Shown here piece by piece: positions 24,386 through 33,496 of a stretch of DNA of 57,332 nucleotides (position 1 is the stretch's first letter; each line of letters begins with the position of its first letter). The notes under the pieces are model-generated. The model did not search any database and was not told the DNA's origin. It was given only the letters and a program-made list of their open reading frames with translations. The stretch is taken from NCBI GenBank assembly GCA_030684835.1, contig JAUXWZ010000126.1, positions 1-57,332 on the forward strand, in the 5' to 3' direction. Made by a program: the position numbers and the translations under genes. Source of the stretch: Beijerinckiaceae bacterium. GTDB lineage: Bacteria; Pseudomonadota; Alphaproteobacteria; Rhizobiales; Beijerinckiaceae.

Positions 24386-26155
24386 ATGAGCGAAGCGCAT
24401 CCGCCGTCAGGCGTATCTAAACGGCCGGGGCGGCTCCGGCGCTGGACTGAAAGATTGCGAGGCGAGCCGGGCGGCGAGAAGTCGGCGCTGCTCAACGCCT
24501 TGTCGAGTCCTGCCGTGATTGCAGTCCTTGTGCTGATTTTCGGTTTAGGCGCGACGATATTTGCCTGGCGCACTGTAGAGATCCGCGAGGATCGGCTTAT
24601 TTCCGAGCGGTTTGAAAACGTCGCGGCGCAACTGATGTCCCATGTCGAGCGGCATCAGAGAGTTCATGAACAATCCTTGCGCGCCGGCGCCGCCCTCGTT
24701 TCTATTATTAATGAAAAGAACGGCGTGGAATTAAACGCGGCGAAGTGGCGCGCAATTTATGACAATCTGCGCGTCGCCGAACTGCTTCCGGGGGTGCAAG
24801 GCTTTGGTTTTGCCGAGGCGGTGACTGCCGGAAACCGTGCGGAACATATCGCGCGGATACGCCAGCAGGGATATTCGCAATACGATATTAGGCCTGCAGG
24901 GGAGCGCGATTTTTCGACTCCCATCGTTTATCTGGAGCCGTTGGACTCTCGCAACCAGCAGGCTCACGGCTTCGATATGTTCTCCGAGCCAGAGCGACGA
25001 GCCGTGATGACGCGGGCGGCGGAAACTGGCGCGACGGCCGCAACAGGGCGCGTGCGTCTGGTTCAGGAATCAGGCGCCGACTTACAATCGGGCTTTCTTT
25101 TGTACGTGCCCGTCTATCGCAGCGTGGGCGAGACAAATTCGGACGGGGTGAAGGGGGCGCTCGAGGATCTTGCAGGCTTTGTGTACAGCCCTGTGCGCGC
25201 TGCGGATTTTTTCAACGCGATCCTTCGCCAGTTTTGGCCGACGATCACACAACTGGCGACCATTGATGTTTTCGATGGCGCCGTCACAACGCCAGAGTCG
25301 CTGATCTTTGAGACGGGTAATCGGAGCGCCGGCGTCAGGAACTTCGCGCTTCAACGCTCGCACGATTTGTTCGGGCAGACGTGGACCGTTCGCATGTCGC
25401 CTTTGCCCGCATTCGTCGAATCGGTTGATCGACGTGCGCGCCGCGAAATCCTGATCGGCGGACTCGTGCTCAGTCTTATGGCTGGCGCTCTCGCGTGGCT
25501 TGTGGTGCAGCGCCAGCAACAACGAGAAGAGGCTGCGATGCGCAACGACATGGTGGCGCGCGAAATGTCTCATCGGGTGAAAAACCTCCTTGCCGTGATC
25601 CAGTCGATCGCGTCGCGGACAATGTCAGGCGGTAGAACACTGCAGGATGCGCGGGCGATATTCTCGGACAGGCTTTCAGCGCTGGCGCGCGCGCACTCTG
25701 CGCTTGTGGATGGTCAATGGTCCGGCGCTCCGCTGCGTGGCCTGCTGGAGGGTGAACTCGCGCCGTTCGGCGCTCGCGTCAGCGTGTCAGGCCCATATGT
25801 GCGCCTCAACGCGCAGATGGCCCAGAATATGGCGATGGCTGTGCATGAGCTCGCGACGAACGCTGTGAAGTACGGCGCATTGTCCGACAACGCTGGCATC
25901 GTGCGCATCGTGTGGCGTATTCGCCAGGAAAGCTCTGGACCCGTCTTCTCGTTTTCATGGGTGGAGACGGGCGGCCCGACGGTTGTCGAGCCTCAGCGGG
26001 ATGGGTTTGGTCAAACGCTTCTGCGCCGGCTGGTCGGCTCAACCATTGGCTCCGATCCGGTGGTTGAATACGCGCCGCAAGGATTTCGCTACAGTTTTGA
26101 ATGTCCGCTGGACCGCATCGTCGGTACGCCGGCTGCGGAGGCGAAAAGCGCCTGA
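24386..26155 (+). CDS. CHASE-domain HWE-family sensor histidine kinase
   Basis: A 589-residue membrane kinase. Two membrane helices (near residues 40-62 and 355-378) bracket a periplasmic CHASE domain with LPGVQGFGFAEAV, FSTPIVYLEPLD and GFLLYVPVYR. A cytosolic HWE phosphoacceptor domain follows (H396 in MSHRVKNLLAVIQSI), then the ATPase domain with HELATNAVKYGAL and W-x-E in SWVETGG. CHASE domains sense small extracellular ligands. The ATG at 24386 is used because an upstream in-frame ATG lies inside the terminator. No response regulator is adjacent. Its phosphoacceptor region is strikingly similar to that of the PYP-linked kinase at 1691-3604. Confidence 0.92.
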   Translation: MSEAHPPSGVSKRPGRLRRWTERLRGEPGGEKSALLNALSSPAVIAVLVLIFGLGATIFAWRTVEIREDRLISERFENVAAQLMSHVERHQRVHEQSLRAGAALVSIINEKNGVELNAAKWRAIYDNLRVAELLPGVQGFGFAEAVTAGNRAEHIARIRQQGYSQYDIRPAGERDFSTPIVYLEPLDSRNQQAHGFDMFSEPERRAVMTRAAETGATAATGRVRLVQESGADLQSGFLLYVPVYRSVGETNSDGVKGALEDLAGFVYSPVRAADFFNAILRQFWPTITQLATIDVFDGAVTTPESLIFETGNRSAGVRNFALQRSHDLFGQTWTVRMSPLPAFVESVDRRARREILIGGLVLSLMAGALAWLVVQRQQQREEAAMRNDMVAREMSHRVKNLLAVIQSIASRTMSGGRTLQDARAIFSDRLSALARAHSALVDGQWSGAPLRGLLEGELAPFGARVSVSGPYVRLNAQMAQNMAMAVHELATNAVKYGALSDNAGIVRIVWRIRQESSGPVFSFSWVETGGPTVVEPQRDGFGQTLLRRLVGSTIGSDPVVEYAPQGFRYSFECPLDRIVGTPAAEAKSA

Positions 26156-26158
26156 CGG

Positions 26159-27046
26159 CTATTTTTCAGGATCAAGCGTTCTGCCGAGCCGACCTGCCAG
26201 ATCCTGAATAAATTGCCACGCCGTGCGCCCCGAGCGGGAGCCGCGCGTCGTGGCCCATTCCAGCGCGTCTGCGCGCAGTTTGTCCGCATCCTCGTGCAGA
26301 TCGAAATGCGCGCAATAGGAATTCACCATAGACAGGTATTCATCCTGACTGCAGCGATGAAAGCCAAGCCACAGTCCAAAGCGATCCGAGAGCGAAACTT
26401 TCTCTTCGACCGCTTCGCCCGGATTGATGGCGGTGGATCGTTCATTCTCCATCATCTCGCGCGGCAGCAGGTGCCGACGATTCGAGGTGGCGTAGAAAAG
26501 GACATTCCCCGGCCTGCCCTCGATCCCCCCCTCAAGCGCCGCCTTGAGGGATTTATAGGAAGTGTCCTCGGCGTCGAAGGACAGATCGTCGCAATAGACG
26601 AGAAATTGAAATGGCGCATCGCGCAGCATCGCCATCAGCGCGGGCAGGCTGCTGATGTCTTCGCGGTGAATCTCGACCAGTTTCAGCCGCTCGTCGACAG
26701 CGCGAGCGTTGTTGATGCTGGCGTGGGCGGCCTTCACCAGCGACGACTTGCCCATGCCGCGCGCGCCCCACAAAAGCGCGTTGTTCGCGGGCAGGCCATT
26801 GGCGAACCGCTGCGTGTTTTCAACCAAAAGATCGCGCACAAGGTCGATTCCCTTGAGCAGGCCCATTTCGACACGGTTTACGGCCGGCACCGGCGCCAAT
26901 GCCTGCGTCTCTGATCGCCAGACGAAGGCGTCTGCTGCGCTCAGGTCAGGTGCGGTCCATGCGGGCGGGGCCAGCCGCTCCAGCGCGCTGGCGATGCGCT
27001 CAAGCAGGGCGGGCAGTTGATCGCGTCCCTCGATCGGCTCGGACAT
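26159..27046 (-). CDS. DUF815 family AAA ATPase
   Basis: A 295-residue ATPase with Walker A GARGMGKSSL near 90 and Walker B FLVYCDDLSF near 140, then YATSNRRHLLPREM, typical of DUF815 proteins. Function is unknown. Start 27046 (MSEPIEGRD) is preferred because longer in-frame sequence upstream has no family character. In Hyphomicrobiales the gene commonly lies beside yajC, here divergently transcribed from it, and it is convergent with the CHASE kinase, 3 nt apart. Confidence 0.9.
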   Translation of the reverse strand: MSEPIEGRDQLPALLERIASALERLAPPAWTAPDLSAADAFVWRSETQALAPVPAVNRVEMGLLKGIDLVRDLLVENTQRFANGLPANNALLWGARGMGKSSLVKAAHASINNARAVDERLKLVEIHREDISSLPALMAMLRDAPFQFLVYCDDLSFDAEDTSYKSLKAALEGGIEGRPGNVLFYATSNRRHLLPREMMENERSTAINPGEAVEEKVSLSDRFGLWLGFHRCSQDEYLSMVNSYCAHFDLHEDADKLRADALEWATTRGSRSGRTAWQFIQDLAGRLGRTLDPEK

Positions 27047-27219
27047 TACGGTTTCCTGATATTTGCGCCGCGGGAGCGACTTGGCCGCTTTACAGCCTCT
27101 GAAGCCTGCATCCAAGAGGCGTAGCGCCATTGCTTTCGAGGCGCCGGTCAGTATAGTCCGCGCAATTCCGGGGGTGGGGCCCGCTCGCCCGCGCGGAATC
27201 ACGCGGAGTCGGCTCTACC

Positions 27220-27546
27220 ATGTTTATTTCACCAGCCTGGGCACAGACAGCCAGCGGCGGCCAGCAGGATTTTCTTCTCCAGCTAGCGCCATTCGGCATT
27301 ATCCTTGTCATTATGTACTTCCTCATCCTTCGTCCCCAGCAAAAGCGGGCCAAGGCGCATCAAGAGATGGTCAAGGCGATTCGTCGCGGCGATACCGTCA
27401 TCACTTCGGGCGGATTCATCGGCAAGGTCACGAAAGTGATCGATGACAACGAAATCGAAGTCGAACTTGCGCCCGACACACGCGTGCGCCTCGTTCGCGC
27501 GATGGTTTCGGAAGTGCGCGCCAAGGGCGAGCCCGTCAAAGAATAA
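27220..27546 (+). CDS. yajC: Preprotein translocase subunit YajC
   Basis: A 108-residue membrane protein of the SecDF-YajC holotranslocon. One N-terminal helix (FLLQLAPFGIILVIMYFLI) is followed by the hallmark LRPQQKRAKAHQEM and a cytosolic part with GDTVITSGGFIGKV. It starts the yajC-secD-secF operon, 53 nt before secD. Confidence 0.97.
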   Translation: MFISPAWAQTASGGQQDFLLQLAPFGIILVIMYFLILRPQQKRAKAHQEMVKAIRRGDTVITSGGFIGKVTKVIDDNEIEVELAPDTRVRLVRAMVSEVRAKGEPVKE

Positions 27547-27599
27547 TCCCGCGACCGCAGTGCGCGCCGCTCGGCGCGTAACGAATTGGACGGAGTCCC

Positions 27600-29207
27600 A
27601 TGTTCCGGTTTTCGAAATGGAAGATCGTGGCGGTCTTGGCCATGAGCCTGCTGGCCATCCTTGTGATCGTGCCGAGCTTCCTCGAAAAGGGAACGCGCGA
27701 AAGTATCGCCAAGAATCTGCCCAGATGGGTTCCGTTCCAGGCGATTACGCTTGGACTCGACCTTCAGGGCGGCGCGCACATTCTCCTTGAAGTCGATCAG
27801 GGGGATGTGGTTCGCACGCAGGTGGAAAACCTGCGCGACGATGTGCGGCGCATCCTTCGCGAGGAGCGGGTGCGCATCACGGGCGGCATCGGCGGGACGG
27901 GCCGTCAGGTCCAGGTGAGGATCGCCGACGCTGCGGAACGGCAGAGAGCGATTGCCCGCCTGCGCCTTCAAGCACAGCCAGGCGGCGCCAACGCTTTGGG
28001 CATTGCAACGCCCCCGATTTTCGATATCCGTGAAGGCGCGGATGGACTCGTTCAGCTCGTGCTCACCGATACGGGCACACTGGAGCGTGTGCGCCGCGCA
28101 GTCGATCAGACCATTGAAGTTATTCGCCGACGCGTCGACGCGCTTGGCACGACCGAGCCTAACATTCAGCGGCAAGGCTCCGACCGCGTCCTCGTCCAGG
28201 TGCCCGGTTTGCAAGACACGAACCGGCTGAAGGAGCTTCTGGGCACAACAGCAAAGCTCGAATTCCGCCTGGTTGCTGACCCCGGCTATAATCCGGGCGA
28301 TGTCGATATGCTCAACGAGCTGGATGCGGCGCAGCAGGTGACGGCGACGTACCCGGTCGAGAAGCGGGTCATGGTGCAGGGCGAAGACCTCACCGACGCC
28401 CAACCGGGCTTCGACCAGCGCACCGGCGAGCCGGTTGTGAACTTCCGCTTCAATCTGCGTGGCGGTCAACGTTTTGGCGAAGTGACAAGCGCCAATGTCG
28501 GAAAGCCCTTCGCCATCATCCTCGACGGAAAGGTGATTTCCGCGCCGCGCATTCTAGGGCCAATCACCGGCGGCTCCGGGCAGATTTCGGGCCGCTTCAC
28601 CGTTCAGCAGGCGAACGATCTTTCCGTGCTGCTGCGCGCCGGTGCGCTTCCCGCCAAGCTGACCATCGTGGAAGAGCGCACTGTCGGGCCGGGTCTCGGT
28701 CAGGACTCAATCGACGCAGGTAAGCTCTCCACCTACGTGGCGGGTGTGCTCGTTCTAACCTACATGCTCACGACCTACGGTATCTTCGGCGTGTTCGCGA
28801 ACATCGCTTTGGCCATCCACATCATCATGGTTGTGGCGGGTCTGGTCCTGCTCAACGCGACTCTGACGCTGCCGGGTATTGCGGGCATCGTGCTGACGAT
28901 CGGCCTGGCGGTCGACGCAAACGTGCTGATTTACGAACGAATACGCGAAGAATCGAGACTCGGCCGCTCGGTTATTTCTGCTTTGGAATCCGGCTTCAAC
29001 CGTGCGTTTGCGACGATTATAGACGCGCAATCCACCACGTTCGTGGTCGCTGTCATCCTCTACTTCATGGGCACTGGTCCGGTGCGCGGCTTCGCCATCA
29101 CGCTCGGCCTCGGCATCATCACGACAATTATCACCGCCGTCACCATGACGCGCATGATGATTGCGCTGTGGTACCGCTGGAAGCGCCCGACCTCCATTCC
29201 GATCTGA
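27600..29207 (+). CDS. secD: Protein translocase subunit SecD
   Basis: A 535-residue inner-membrane protein that uses the proton gradient to help pull proteins across the membrane after SecA. An N-terminal helix is followed by LGLDLQGGAHILLEV, the periplasmic P1 domain with RRRVDALGTTEPNIQRQG, and five C-terminal helices. The proton-relay Asp is visible in TM4 (GLAVDANVLIYERIREE). All expected landmarks are present. It is separated from secF by 8 nt. Confidence 0.97.
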   Translation: MFRFSKWKIVAVLAMSLLAILVIVPSFLEKGTRESIAKNLPRWVPFQAITLGLDLQGGAHILLEVDQGDVVRTQVENLRDDVRRILREERVRITGGIGGTGRQVQVRIADAAERQRAIARLRLQAQPGGANALGIATPPIFDIREGADGLVQLVLTDTGTLERVRRAVDQTIEVIRRRVDALGTTEPNIQRQGSDRVLVQVPGLQDTNRLKELLGTTAKLEFRLVADPGYNPGDVDMLNELDAAQQVTATYPVEKRVMVQGEDLTDAQPGFDQRTGEPVVNFRFNLRGGQRFGEVTSANVGKPFAIILDGKVISAPRILGPITGGSGQISGRFTVQQANDLSVLLRAGALPAKLTIVEERTVGPGLGQDSIDAGKLSTYVAGVLVLTYMLTTYGIFGVFANIALAIHIIMVVAGLVLLNATLTLPGIAGIVLTIGLAVDANVLIYERIREESRLGRSVISALESGFNRAFATIIDAQSTTFVVAVILYFMGTGPVRGFAITLGLGIITTIITAVTMTRMMIALWYRWKRPTSIPI

Positions 29208-29215
29208 GAGACATC

Positions 29216-30154
29216 ATGCTCCGTTTCCGGCTTGCGCCTGACAACATCAAGATCGGCTTTATGCGCCTTCGCAGCGTGTCGTATCCGCTGTCCGCGCTCC
29301 TTTCGATCATCTCGGTGTTTACGTTCCTCACCTTCGGCCTCAACTATGGCATCGACTTCGCCGGCGGCACGTTGATGGAGTTGCGTGCGAAACAAGGGCA
29401 GGCGGATCTGTCTTCCCTGCGTGCTCTGGGGAACAAGCTCGAGTTTGGCGAAGTTGAAGTGCAGGCCTTCGGCGGCGGTCAGGACGTGACGTTCCGCATC
29501 CGGCTGCAGCCCGGCGGTGACGCCGCCCAGCAGGTAGCGGTGTCTAAGGTTCGCGCGGCGGTTGGCGACGACTACGAATTTCGCCGCGTTGAAGTGGTTG
29601 GGCCGCGCGTCTCGGCTGAGCTTGTGCAATCGGGCACGCTGGGCGTCGTCCTATCGATCATCGCGGTCCTGACGTACCTGTGGTTCCGCTACGAATGGCA
29701 ACTCGCGGTGGCGGCCGTCATAGCAACGATGCATGACTTGCTGCTCACAATGGGGTTCTTTGCGGTGACGCGGCTGGAGTTCAACATCACATCGATCGCG
29801 GCTATCTTGACGATTGTCGGCGTCTCGTTGAACGAAACGGTCATCGTGCTAGATCGCGTCCGTGAGATGTTGCGCAAGTACAAGCGACTGCCCATGCCCG
29901 AATTGATCGATATGTCGATCAACGCGGTTCTTGCCCGCACCATCATGACGTCCACGACGACGATCATGGCGCTTGGCGCCCTCGCAATCTTCGGCGGTCA
30001 CGTCATTCAGTCGTTTGCGCTGGCGATGATATTCGGCATCACGATTGGCGTTTATTCTTCAATCTTCATTTGCACGCCCATCCTGATCTACCTCGGCGCT
30101 CCCAACCAGACGGAACCCGAGCGCAAAGACGCAAACGAAAAGGCTTCTGTCTGA
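29216..30154 (+). CDS. secF: Protein translocase subunit SecF
   Basis: A 312-residue partner of SecD with six membrane helices. The first periplasmic motif is NYGIDFAGGTLMEL, and the TM region carries GVSLNETVIVLDRVRE and LARTIMTSTTTI. The position that is usually Asp (SIND/SLND) in the proton path is Glu207 here. The ATG at 29216 lies 8 nt after secD. The C-terminus is short and charged. Confidence 0.97.
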   Translation: MLRFRLAPDNIKIGFMRLRSVSYPLSALLSIISVFTFLTFGLNYGIDFAGGTLMELRAKQGQADLSSLRALGNKLEFGEVEVQAFGGGQDVTFRIRLQPGGDAAQQVAVSKVRAAVGDDYEFRRVEVVGPRVSAELVQSGTLGVVLSIIAVLTYLWFRYEWQLAVAAVIATMHDLLLTMGFFAVTRLEFNITSIAAILTIVGVSLNETVIVLDRVREMLRKYKRLPMPELIDMSINAVLARTIMTSTTTIMALGALAIFGGHVIQSFALAMIFGITIGVYSSIFICTPILIYLGAPNQTEPERKDANEKASV

Positions 30155-30196
30155 GCGCGCCAGCATTATCTCTTTCATTTTGAGGAAGAGTGGACG

Positions 30197-30595
30197 ATGG
30201 AGCGCAGCCAGATCGGGGCGAAGTACGACGGATTTTTGCCAGGCCGTCACCTCATCGAGGGTTATGGCTCGGGCGGGTTCAGCTTCGGGGGCATGACGCA
30301 CCGCGGCTCAATTTTCGCCACGCCGTCGGGTATTCACGCGTTCGGCGCGACGGACATTCTGTTGGTGAACGAGCTGGCGCTTGCCCCGCTGTTTGCTGAA
30401 CCGGCGGGCGCGGTGAACCTGCTTGTGGTCGGCACGGGCTTAAGCTTTGTCTTGCCGCCGCGCGCTCTACGCGACCTGCTGAAAGCGCGAGGCGTCGGCG
30501 TCGATCCCATGGCCACCGCCCACGCAGTCGCGACCTACAACATTCTGCTCGGGGAGAGCCGCCCGGTCGCTGCGCTGCTTTTGGCCGCGCCATGA
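30197..30595 (+). CDS. Mth938-like domain protein (NDUFAF3 homologue)
   Basis: A 132-residue protein of the Mth938/DUF498 family. RYSYGSG-like core is seen as EGYGSGGFSFGGMTHRGSI near 21, then VGTGLSFVLPP near 75 and TAHAVATYNILLGE near 107. The mitochondrial homologue NDUFAF3 is an assembly factor of respiratory complex I. The ATG is preceded by AGGAAGAG at 6-nt spacing. It overlaps the following NDUFAF6-like gene by 4 nt, so the two are translationally coupled. Confidence 0.92.
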   Translation: MERSQIGAKYDGFLPGRHLIEGYGSGGFSFGGMTHRGSIFATPSGIHAFGATDILLVNELALAPLFAEPAGAVNLLVVGTGLSFVLPPRALRDLLKARGVGVDPMATAHAVATYNILLGESRPVAALLLAAP

Positions 30596-31464
30596 GCAGG
30601 GCGGATGGCGACACTCTCGCCGCTGCCTACGCCTTGTGTGAAACGTCGTTGCGTGAGGGGACAGCCGCAGACCGCGACGCGTGGCTTGCCAGCCTGTTCA
30701 TCGCGCCCGACAAACGGCCGCATGTGCAGGCGCTCTACGCATTTTCCCGCGAAATCGCGCGCGTGCCCAGCATCGTCTCCCAGCCAACGCTTGGCGAAAT
30801 TCGGCTGCAATGGTGGGTCGAGGCGCTGGAAGGCTTACGCAAGGCGGAGGCGGAGCCAAATCCCCTTGCAGCTGCGTTGTTTGATACGATCACGCGTTTC
30901 AATCTGCCCACCGCGGCGCTTGTCGCGCTGATCGAGGCGCGCCACTTCGATCTTTATGCCGATCCCATGCCGACCTTGAACGATCTTGAGGGCTATTGCG
31001 GCGAGGCCTATGGCGGTTTGATGCGTTTGGCGAGCATTGTCGTTGCGGACGGGCGCGATCCCGGCGGCGGCGAGGCTGTGGGGCACGCCAGCGTCGCGAT
31101 TGGCGTTGCGCGCATTCTTGCGGGATTGCCCTTGCAGGCGGCGCGCGGGCAATGCTTCATCCCGCTCGATGTGCTCGCCCGCCACGGCGCCTTGCCCGAG
31201 GCGGTCGCCGCGGGCCTCTCATCGCCCGCGCTCGAAGCCGTTCTTTCCGAAATGCGAAGCGTCGCCCACCGTCATGCGCAAGCCGCTTTAGGCGCCGCGC
31301 CTTTGATAGCGCCTCAAGCCCGCGTCGTTCTTCTCCCGCTGGCTGTTGTCGGCCCCATGCTCGCCCGCATGGAGCGGCGGGGATTTGACCCCTTCCGAGA
31401 TGTGGCGGAGCCGCCGCAATGGCGACGGCAATGGGCGCTCTGGCGCGCCGCCCGCAAGCTCTGA
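30592..31464 (+). CDS. Squalene/phytoene synthase-like protein (NDUFAF6 homologue)
   Basis: A 290-residue protein with the trans-isoprenyl diphosphate synthase fold (YAFSREIARVP near 60, IRLQWWVEALEGL near 79, YCGEAYGGLMRLAS near 133). The Asp-rich metal-binding motifs of true synthases are replaced, for example FSREIARV where DxxxD is expected. This is typical of the NDUFAF6 group, which assists complex I assembly in mitochondria and is not known to make isoprenoids. Coupling to the NDUFAF3 homologue supports that assignment over carotenoid or hopanoid synthesis. Confidence 0.85.
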   Translation: MSRADGDTLAAAYALCETSLREGTAADRDAWLASLFIAPDKRPHVQALYAFSREIARVPSIVSQPTLGEIRLQWWVEALEGLRKAEAEPNPLAAALFDTITRFNLPTAALVALIEARHFDLYADPMPTLNDLEGYCGEAYGGLMRLASIVVADGRDPGGGEAVGHASVAIGVARILAGLPLQAARGQCFIPLDVLARHGALPEAVAAGLSSPALEAVLSEMRSVAHRHAQAALGAAPLIAPQARVVLLPLAVVGPMLARMERRGFDPFRDVAEPPQWRRQWALWRAARKL

Positions 31465-31470
31465 GCGATC

Positions 31471-32901
31471 CTACTCGGACGCCGCGCGCGCAAGATTCAG
31501 CCATGCTTCCAAGTCGCGCTTGGCGCGCTCGGTGAGAGCTCGTTTGCGCACAGCCGCCTTCTCGGAGCCGCGCAGCCGCTTGCCTGCGGGCGATTTGACA
31601 GCTTCGGTCAGTGGTGGAAACAGGCCAAAATTGATGTTCATCGGCTGAAATGAAGGAGGTCCGGCATCAATGGTCTCGATGTGCCCGCCCGTCAGATGGC
31701 CAATGAGCGCGCCCAACGCGGTGGTGGGCGGCGGCGGGGCAAACTGGACGCCCTTGCGTTCAGCCGCCGCGACCCGCCCCGCGAACAGGCCGATGGCCGC
31801 GCTTTCCACGTAGCCTTCGCAGCCCGTGATTTGGCCCGCAAACCGCAAGCGCGTGTCCGTCTTCAGCCGCAGGCTGGCGTCCAGCAGGCGAGGCGAATTG
31901 ATGTAGGTGTTGCGATGTAGACCGCCCAGCCGCGCAAACTCGGCGTTTTCCAGCCCCGGAATGGTGCGAAAGAGCTGTTTCTGCTCGCCGTGCTTCAGTT
32001 TCGTCTGGAAGCCGACCATGTTGTAGAGCGTGCCCAGCGCGTTATCCTGACGCAATTGCACGACTGCATAAGCCTTCTCTGTTGGGTTGTGCGCGTTGGT
32101 GAGGCCCATCGGCTTCATCGGGCCATGCCGAAGAGTCTCCGGCCCGCGCTCCGCCATCACCTCAATGGGCAGGCAGCCGTCAAAATAGGGCGTGCCTTCC
32201 CATTCCTTGAAGCTGGTCTTTTCGCCAGCCACAAGCGCTGCGACGAAGATCTCGTATTGCTCGCGCGTCATCGGGCAGTTGATGTAGTCGGCGCCCGATC
32301 CACCTGGCCCTACCTTGTCGTAGCGCGATTGGAACCACGCTACGTCCATGTTGATCGAGTCGCGGTGAACGATGGGCGCGATGGCGTCGAAAAACGCGAG
32401 ACCTTCATCTCCCGTCAGCGATGCGATCTCCCCGGCAAGCGCCGCGGAGGTTAGAGGGCCTGTAGCAATTATCTTTATATCGCAATCGATTAGGGAGAGG
32501 TCCTGAATTTCTTTGCGAACAATTTCCACCAGCGGATGAGCTTCAAGCGCATCCGTAACCGCGCGCGAAAAACCTTCACGATCAACCGCCAGCGCGCCTC
32601 CGGCTGGAACCTGATTGGCGTCCGCTGCGCGCATGACCAGTGAGCCGAGCTGGCGCATCTCCCAGTGGATGAGCCCCACGGCGTTCTGATCGGAATCGTC
32701 GGAGCGGAATGAGTTGGAGCAGACAAGCTCAGCCAGCCCGTCTGTCTGATGCGCGTCGGTGCGCCTCTGGGGTCGCATCTCGTGGAGCACCACAGGGATT
32801 CCGGCCTCCGCGATTTGCCAGGCGGCTTCAGAGCCTGCGAGGCCGCCTCCAATAATGTGGACAGGCTTCGTCGAATTTGGGTGGCGCGGAGTAGATGTCA
32901 T
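31471..32901 (-). CDS. trmFO: Methylenetetrahydrofolate-tRNA-(uracil-5-)-methyltransferase TrmFO
   Basis: A 476-residue folate/FAD-dependent enzyme that makes ribothymidine at position 54 of tRNA. It begins with the FAD-binding [18 protein letters not shown], and has the diagnostic [20 protein letters not shown] with a conserved Cys, [22 protein letters not shown] and [10 protein letters not shown]. Length is usual. It is convergent with the NDUFAF6-like gene, 6 nt apart. Confidence 0.97.
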   Translation of the reverse strand: MTSTPRHPNSTKPVHIIGGGLAGSEAAWQIAEAGIPVVLHEMRPQRRTDAHQTDGLAELVCSNSFRSDDSDQNAVGLIHWEMRQLGSLVMRAADANQVPAGGALAVDREGFSRAVTDALEAHPLVEIVRKEIQDLSLIDCDIKIIATGPLTSAALAGEIASLTGDEGLAFFDAIAPIVHRDSINMDVAWFQSRYDKVGPGGSGADYINCPMTREQYEIFVAALVAGEKTSFKEWEGTPYFDGCLPIEVMAERGPETLRHGPMKPMGLTNAHNPTEKAYAVVQLRQDNALGTLYNMVGFQTKLKHGEQKQLFRTIPGLENAEFARLGGLHRNTYINSPRLLDASLRLKTDTRLRFAGQITGCEGYVESAAIGLFAGRVAAAERKGVQFAPPPPTTALGALIGHLTGGHIETIDAGPPSFQPMNINFGLFPPLTEAVKSPAGKRLRGSEKAAVRKRALTERAKRDLEAWLNLARAASE

Positions 32902-32956
32902 GTCGGCGTTGTGTGGCCGACGGGGCGATGGGTCAAGCCGCAGACCGCATCCGTCG

Positions 32957-32993
32957 AAAAGTAAAGCGCCCGCCGGGGAGGGCCGGCGGGCGC
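32957..32993 (-). terminator. Terminator of the DUF1127 gene
   Basis: On the minus strand an 11-bp perfect stem (GCGCCCGCCGG / CCGGCGGGCGC, 6-nt loop) is followed by TTTACTTTTC. It lies 55 nt beyond the DUF1127 stop and insulates it from trmFO. Confidence 0.85.
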
Positions 32994-33047
32994 GTATAAC
33001 GCAGGACCGAGGGAGGGGGGAGGGGGTCCTGCGTCAATCTTTCGTCT

Positions 33048-33203
33048 TTAGAGGCCAGCTGTCTGCCGAGCGACGTCACGAATTTCTTCTCGGGAAAGTC
33101 CGAGATCTGCAAGCTCGCGTTCGTTGAGCTGCGACAGTGCAGAAACCGCCGTGCGGTAACGCCGCCATGCCTCAATCCAGTGAACTAACGATTTAATCGA
33201 CAT
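33048..33203 (-). CDS. DUF1127 domain small protein
   Basis: A 51-residue basic protein beginning MSIKSLVHWIEAWRRYR and containing the DUF1127 signature: ALSQLNERELADLGLSREEI then RDVAR. Small DUF1127 proteins in alphaproteobacteria have been linked to RNA metabolism, phosphate and carbon balance and stress. Reading the minus strand gives an intact ATG-to-TAA frame and a strong terminator downstream, which together support a real gene. A weak purine run lies upstream. Confidence 0.92.
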   Translation of the reverse strand: MSIKSLVHWIEAWRRYRTAVSALSQLNERELADLGLSREEIRDVARQTAGL

Positions 33204-33496
33204 CAACTAACTGCTTTCTCAATCCACTAGCTGGGGCGCTCTTCGCGTCCGCCAGAAGCCGTTGAAAGACTTATGCCATGTTGCAGCGCAAAATAGAACC
33301 GTCGATCCCGCAAGACTGATATGCGTTTTGTGCATATCTCGTTCATCTTTTGTAAACGCTTGGGGCCGAAATGCGGCCACAAAAGGCTTAAAGGTGGCTA
33401 TTTCGAACCATAACAATTGCAAAATTGCGACTAGTACCGCGCTCAACGCATTGCGGCTGTGCAACATTTTGTCTACGCGTGGACCTTGGAGCTGGA
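33204..33496. promoter_or_regulatory. Promoter region of the DUF1127 gene with inverted repeats
   Basis: This 293-nt AT-rich gap has no gene. It contains the inverted repeat ATATGC-N7-GCATAT (33319-33337), a candidate operator about 115 nt before the DUF1127 start. An imperfect hairpin TTGGGGCCG-AAATG-CGGCCACAA near 33360-33383 may end ROK transcription. Confidence 0.4.

Noticed and set aside
30592-31464. Carotenoid or hopanoid phytoene/squalene synthase
   Set aside because: The Asp-rich metal motifs are missing and the gene is coupled to an NDUFAF3 homologue, so an assembly-factor role fits better.
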